46,351 nucleotides of DNA from Chitinophaga pinensis. GTDB taxonomy: Bacteria; Bacteroidota; Bacteroidia; Bacteroidales; GCA-2748055. Shown piece by piece: positions 44,501 through 46,351 of this stretch (positions are counted from its first letter, which is position 1; each line of letters begins with the position of its first letter). Made by a program: the position numbers and the translations under genes. The stretch spans positions 1 through 46,351 of the forward strand of contig CAMAZH010000013.1 of the NCBI GenBank assembly GCA_945863035.1. The letters run 5' to 3'. A model generated the notes under the pieces. It saw only the letters and a list, made by a program, of their open reading frames with translations, had not been told where the DNA came from and made no database searches.

Positions 44501-45262
44501 CACACTTACAAAGAACAATATCTTCTTCAGTTTTCCCTCCGCGTTATGAATGAATCTGCGTAAGAAAAACAAGAACAGGATAAACACAAACAAGTACATG
44601 AAAACCGACAATCGCTTTTCGAGAGGGCTAAACTTCCGGGTAATGTTGTAATCGAGCGTAAACAGGAAACCGCCGTCGCTGTTGTAAACAGCGTTCTCAC
44701 CTTTATCAACCATTTTAGGCTGTATCTTCACCTGGTTGTCAAGCCGGAAATCCCTGTGAAACCCGTTTTTCAGGAAGCGGTTCTCATAGGGGTATTCCTT
44801 TTTAATAAGAATCAGGCCAATAACATCAACAGTTCCCGCTTTAACTTCCCTTTTGATAAAAAATGAATTGGCAACCATAACCATATCCCTTACCGGGAAA
44901 TTTTCCCTGAGTACCGGAACAGGAATGGTGTTGTCGCTCCAGAAAGCAAGGGAGTCGTTTCGGTACACGAATAGTGCCAGTCCATCCTCGCTGAGTTGGG
45001 CGGAGGCTTTTGTGTACAAGGATGCAAATTCGCTCCCGTCCATTTTCTGTGCATCCCCCAGAGCCTCTGCCAAAATAGTATCCAGTCTTACCTGTTTTAC
45101 CTGTAAGGTTTGTTGGAATTTTTTCGTGTCGTCCTGATTATATAACCGGGTACCCGATTTGCTCTCCAGCCATACCGAAAGCGACAGGAACACAAGCATA
45201 AGAACGAAGAGCCATCGGCCCTTGAGAAGTGCCTGAACCGCGCAGTTGTTTTTTATATCCAT
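41549..45262 (-). CDS. Very large multi-pass sensor histidine kinase (NtrY-like core)
   Basis: A 1237-residue histidine kinase. The N-terminal half has about nine predicted membrane helices (for example 15-34, 210-235, 248-266, 288-310, 325-350, 370-395, 408-428, 435-455, 462-480) with a periplasmic domain after the first. A second periplasmic region (about 480-760) is followed by two helices, a Cache-like region, another helix (about 925-950) and a HAMP domain. The core has phosphoacceptor His1027 in AHEIKNPLTPMRLSIQHL, the N box LLKNAIQS (Asn1143), G1 DNGKG (1173-1177) and G2 GGMGMGLA (1196-1203). No response regulator is adjacent. It sits between rlmH (30 bases away) and the AI-2E family gene (3 bases). 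Confidence 0.92.
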   Translation of the reverse strand: MDIKNNCAVQALLKGRWLFVLMLVFLSLSVWLESKSGTRLYNQDDTKKFQQTLQVKQVRLDTILAEALGDAQKMDGSEFASLYTKASAQLSEDGLALFVYRNDSLAFWSDNTIPVPVLRENFPVRDMVMVANSFFIKREVKAGTVDVIGLILIKKEYPYENRFLKNGFHRDFRLDNQVKIQPKMVDKGENAVYNSDGGFLFTLDYNITRKFSPLEKRLSVFMYLFVFILFLFFLRRFIHNAEGKLKKILFFVSVILLFGVYYFLHYFRLPDIIYNLDLFSPEKFARSVWFPSLGDLLFLSLISFFTIYNFYKEYIIDLSILKKSKSLFFLLVLMFSILILGWFGLTVFLFESLILDSTISFETYKVLNLTVYTFFGFLILAFLFASLALLIDKFLGILKNLRKKKEALFLIFAMNLIVFLELIPKSSFINTESAFFFLFLSFLIYFIRISRKGNYRFSGFISFVLLFSAFTVLEVVKYTARKSQTDMKIKAVNLSAEHDPVAELLFVDIDRRLKGDSDLKQMLFDRQIDFNLIYSTIQRKYFSGFWDKYEMQITLCQPFDSLYVAPPDDNWYHCYQFFEEILFSDGIGVPNTRFYFLDNLNGRISYFAAIPYEQNDTEMTLYIELNSKLISEGLGYPELLLDDKYNPPPSAGDYSYAKYNNGRLITFSGSFAYYMTSSIYTDGSEGWSFVEKDNFDHLVYNIDKSNTIIVSKPTVFWVDIVISFSYVFSFFFIIMVFFLMITNISPVTTKLQWNFKNKIQFAMTGLLFFSLLCIGAGIVYFSIRQYQSKHVEILQEKIQSVYVELIHKLEYEHDLHNWSTESYYSLDDLLEKFSNVFYTDINMYDEKGEILATSRPEIIENNLIAGRMNSQAYLEMVIHRRSEYIHRENIGGLEYLSAYVPFVNSENHLLAYLNLPYFTRQNELTSEITNLVVAIINIMVLMSLLSFTIAVFLSNKLTLPLRLLQESFSRISLNSRNEKIRYKARDEIGSLVSEYNKMVDQLTSSAELLAKSERESAWREMAKQIAHEIKNPLTPMRLSIQHLQRTLHDKKENWDDQFERLSKMLIEQIDDLSAIATEFSNFAKMPSANNEKLDLIKKLSDACRLFENTENLSIDLEMPEHSELFVYADREQLTRVFINLLKNAIQSLHDSKEGKLHVSLEKSGDTAIIRFRDNGKGVPEEIRDKLFQPNFTTKSGGMGMGLAIVDSILKNAGGKIYYETEMNKGSVFIVELPIYQQ

Positions 45263-45292
45263 ATCCGCTTTCCCTGGTTATCTGTTTTTACC

Positions 45293-45763
45293 TCAACTGT
45301 GATGATAAGGCTCTCCCCTGATGATTGTCATGGCACGGTAGAGCTGCTCTGCAAAAATCAGCCTTACGAGCTGGTGCGAAAAAGTAAGTCTGGAAAGGGA
45401 TATTTTGTCGTTGGCCCTTGAATAAACTTCTTCAGAAAAACCATAAGCACCTCCAATGAGCAAAACAATATCCCTGCCAGAATTCATGTTTTTAAGAACG
45501 AATTCAGCAAATTCCTCAGAGCTGTTTTGCTTCCCCCTCTCATCGAGCAAAACAAGGAATGCGGCCTTATCAATAAGTTTCAGTACCTGCTCCCCTTCTC
45601 TCTTCTTAATCTCAGGAACGCTGAGGTTTTTGGAATTTTTCAGATCCGGCAAGCTTACTTCCTCAAAAGTAATATAGTGCTGGATCCTCTTATGATAGTC
45701 GCTGATTCCCTCCTGCAGATATGAAAACTTTGTTTTACCCAGTTGAATCAATGTAATTCGCAT
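45293..45763 (-). CDS. rlmH: 23S rRNA pseudouridine-1915 N3-methyltransferase
   Basis: Methylates pseudouridine 1915 in helix 69 of 23S rRNA, a SPOUT-fold enzyme. The start is placed at ATG 45763 (MRITLIQLGKTK), giving 156 residues, the usual family length; an in-frame extension upstream is not conserved in character. Family signatures visible are LDERGKQNSSEEFAEFV, the knot segment IVLLIGGAYGFSEEVY, and the C-terminal LSRLTFSHQLVRLIFAEQLYRAMTIIRGEPYHH. The active form is a dimer. It starts an rlmH-kinase-PerM run on the minus strand, divergent from the DUF4783 gene, a neighbour combination common in Bacteroidota. Confidence 0.97.
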   Translation of the reverse strand: MRITLIQLGKTKFSYLQEGISDYHKRIQHYITFEEVSLPDLKNSKNLSVPEIKKREGEQVLKLIDKAAFLVLLDERGKQNSSEEFAEFVLKNMNSGRDIVLLIGGAYGFSEEVYSRANDKISLSRLTFSHQLVRLIFAEQLYRAMTIIRGEPYHHS

Positions 45764-45839
45764 ACTCTTCAGACTAAAGGATTTTTTGTATCTTGCCGTC
45801 AATTTATTACAATCTGGCAAACCTTTTGCAATAGTTATA

Positions 45840-45847
45840 CAAACTTA
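45840..45847 (-). promoter_or_regulatory. Possible -7 element for rlmH
   Basis: TAAGTTTG on the minus strand matches TAnnTTTG exactly, with a leader of about 70 bases. The -33 box is not recognisable. Confidence 0.3.
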
Positions 45848-45899
45848 GCTGAAAATTCATGAAAATGTCATGAAATCTTTCAAACAAAAAGCCAAAGAA

Positions 45900-46316
45900 A
45901 TGAAGAAAATAAAAAGAATAACGGTATTTATCCTGCTGACATTGACATTGGGATTTGGAGCAGACAGCATTTATGCTCAACAGATACCTGCCAAACTCGT
46001 TCAGGCTTTTCAGGAAGGCGACGCAACGGCTCTGGCTCCTCACTTTAACGAAAGGTTCCAGCTTGTGCTGCTGGGGGTTGACCACAGGGTTAGCCAGCCG
46101 CAAGCTAAAGAGATTATGAGGGAGTTTTTTAAAAAATACCCGCCTGTTTCATTCGAAATTATTCATAAGGGAGATAAGAAAGACTCAAACTTTGCGGTTG
46201 GCAAGCTGAAAACCAAAACAGAAACCTTCCGTGTGAATCTGTTCTTCAAAAAAGTCGGGGAACAAAATCTGCTTCATCTCCTTGAAATAGAGAAAGACAA
46301 TGGAAGCTCATTCTAA
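45900..46316 (+). CDS. DUF4783 domain secreted protein
   Basis: A 138-residue exported protein. The start is placed at the ATG at 45900 (MKKIKRITVFILLTLTLGFGADSIYAQQ), which begins a clean signal peptide; ten extra in-frame residues to 45870 would give an unusually basic tail. The mature part (IPAKLVQAFQEGDATALAPHFNERFQLVLLG, QAKEIMREFFKKYPPVSFEIIHKGDKKDSNFAVGKL) has the NTF2-like fold typical of DUF4783. No function is known. In Bacteroidota it lies between rlmH and nadC, as here. Confidence 0.9.
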   Translation: MKKIKRITVFILLTLTLGFGADSIYAQQIPAKLVQAFQEGDATALAPHFNERFQLVLLGVDHRVSQPQAKEIMREFFKKYPPVSFEIIHKGDKKDSNFAVGKLKTKTETFRVNLFFKKVGEQNLLHLLEIEKDNGSSF

Positions 46317-46351
46317 CTCCCATCTGAATATTCTTATCGACTTATGGCTCG
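46300..46351 (+). CDS. nadC: Probable start of nicotinate-nucleotide pyrophosphorylase (cut by the window)
   Basis: From the ATG at 46300 the frame is open to the window end and reads MEAHSNSHLNILIDLWL. The IDLWL segment fits the helix that precedes the conserved EDIGDGDHT motif of NadC, which would follow just outside the window. It overlaps the end of the DUF4783 gene by 17 bases. Gene order (rlmH, DUF4783, nadC) supports the call; only 17 codons are seen. Confidence 0.5.
   Translation, partial: MEAHSNSHLNILIDLWL

Noticed and set aside
45870-45899. Upstream start of the DUF4783 gene
   Set aside because: The ten extra residues are strongly basic and precede a complete signal peptide beginning at the ATG at 45900.

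Overview
The window reads as a chromosomal segment of a Bacteroidota bacterium, most likely Bacteroidales or a close relative. The evidence is: a fused SecDF; type IX secretion (T9SS) parts (a PorP/SprF protein and a C-terminal CHU_C-type sorting domain); a TonB-dependent receptor paired with a DUF4249 lipoprotein; a DUF2400/TIGR02757 gene; a Reg_prop/Y_Y_Y sensor; a DUF4783 gene beside rlmH; and repeated matches to the Bacteroidota promoter (TTTG about 19-21 bases before TAnnTTTG) in front of genes. Coding density is high. I found no rRNA, tRNA, CRISPR array, prophage or insertion sequence.

Layout. 1-2278 (-): the 5' part of mutS. 2545-3957 (+): an isolated lipoprotein of unknown function, closed by a long hairpin terminator. 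4136-7420 (-): TonB-dependent receptor plus DUF4249 lipoprotein. 7630-8970 (+): saccharopine-dehydrogenase-family enzyme. 8994-16308 (-): mostly housekeeping genes (mdh, retropepsin-like protein, secDF, tatA, lolD, DUF2400, trmN6). 16602-17399 (+): MORN-repeat lipoprotein. 17409-24723 (-): glmM, then a MacA-like adaptor, MacB-like permease and TolC set with overlapping genes, then a TPR protein with its own promoter. 25104-28814 (+): an rluB-type pseudouridine synthase with a long Arg/Asn/Gly-rich N-terminus, then era and der. 28867-29379 (+): small lipoprotein with a promoter abutting its start codon. 29368-45763 (-): rlmH, a 1237-residue histidine kinase, a PerM/AI-2E family protein, a T9SS module (CHU_C adhesin-like protein, PorP/SprF, PD40-PKD protein), a secreted protein of unknown role and a Reg_prop-SpoIIE phosphatase sensor. 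45900-46351 (+): DUF4783 protein and the first codons of a probable nadC.

How they fit together. Much of the window serves the cell envelope: Sec and Tat export (secDF, tatA), lipoprotein sorting or lipid transport (lolD), peptidoglycan precursor supply (glmM), T9SS surface delivery, tripartite efflux, and two large membrane sensors. rluB, era and der form a ribosome-maturation operon.

I saw no clear new defence or mobile system. The points most worth a second look are small: tandem covarying hairpins in the rluB leader, a predicted leaderless promoter at 28829-28861, a hairpin in the glmM leader, a permease operon with no ATPase, and a compact T9SS module beside two unusual sensors.
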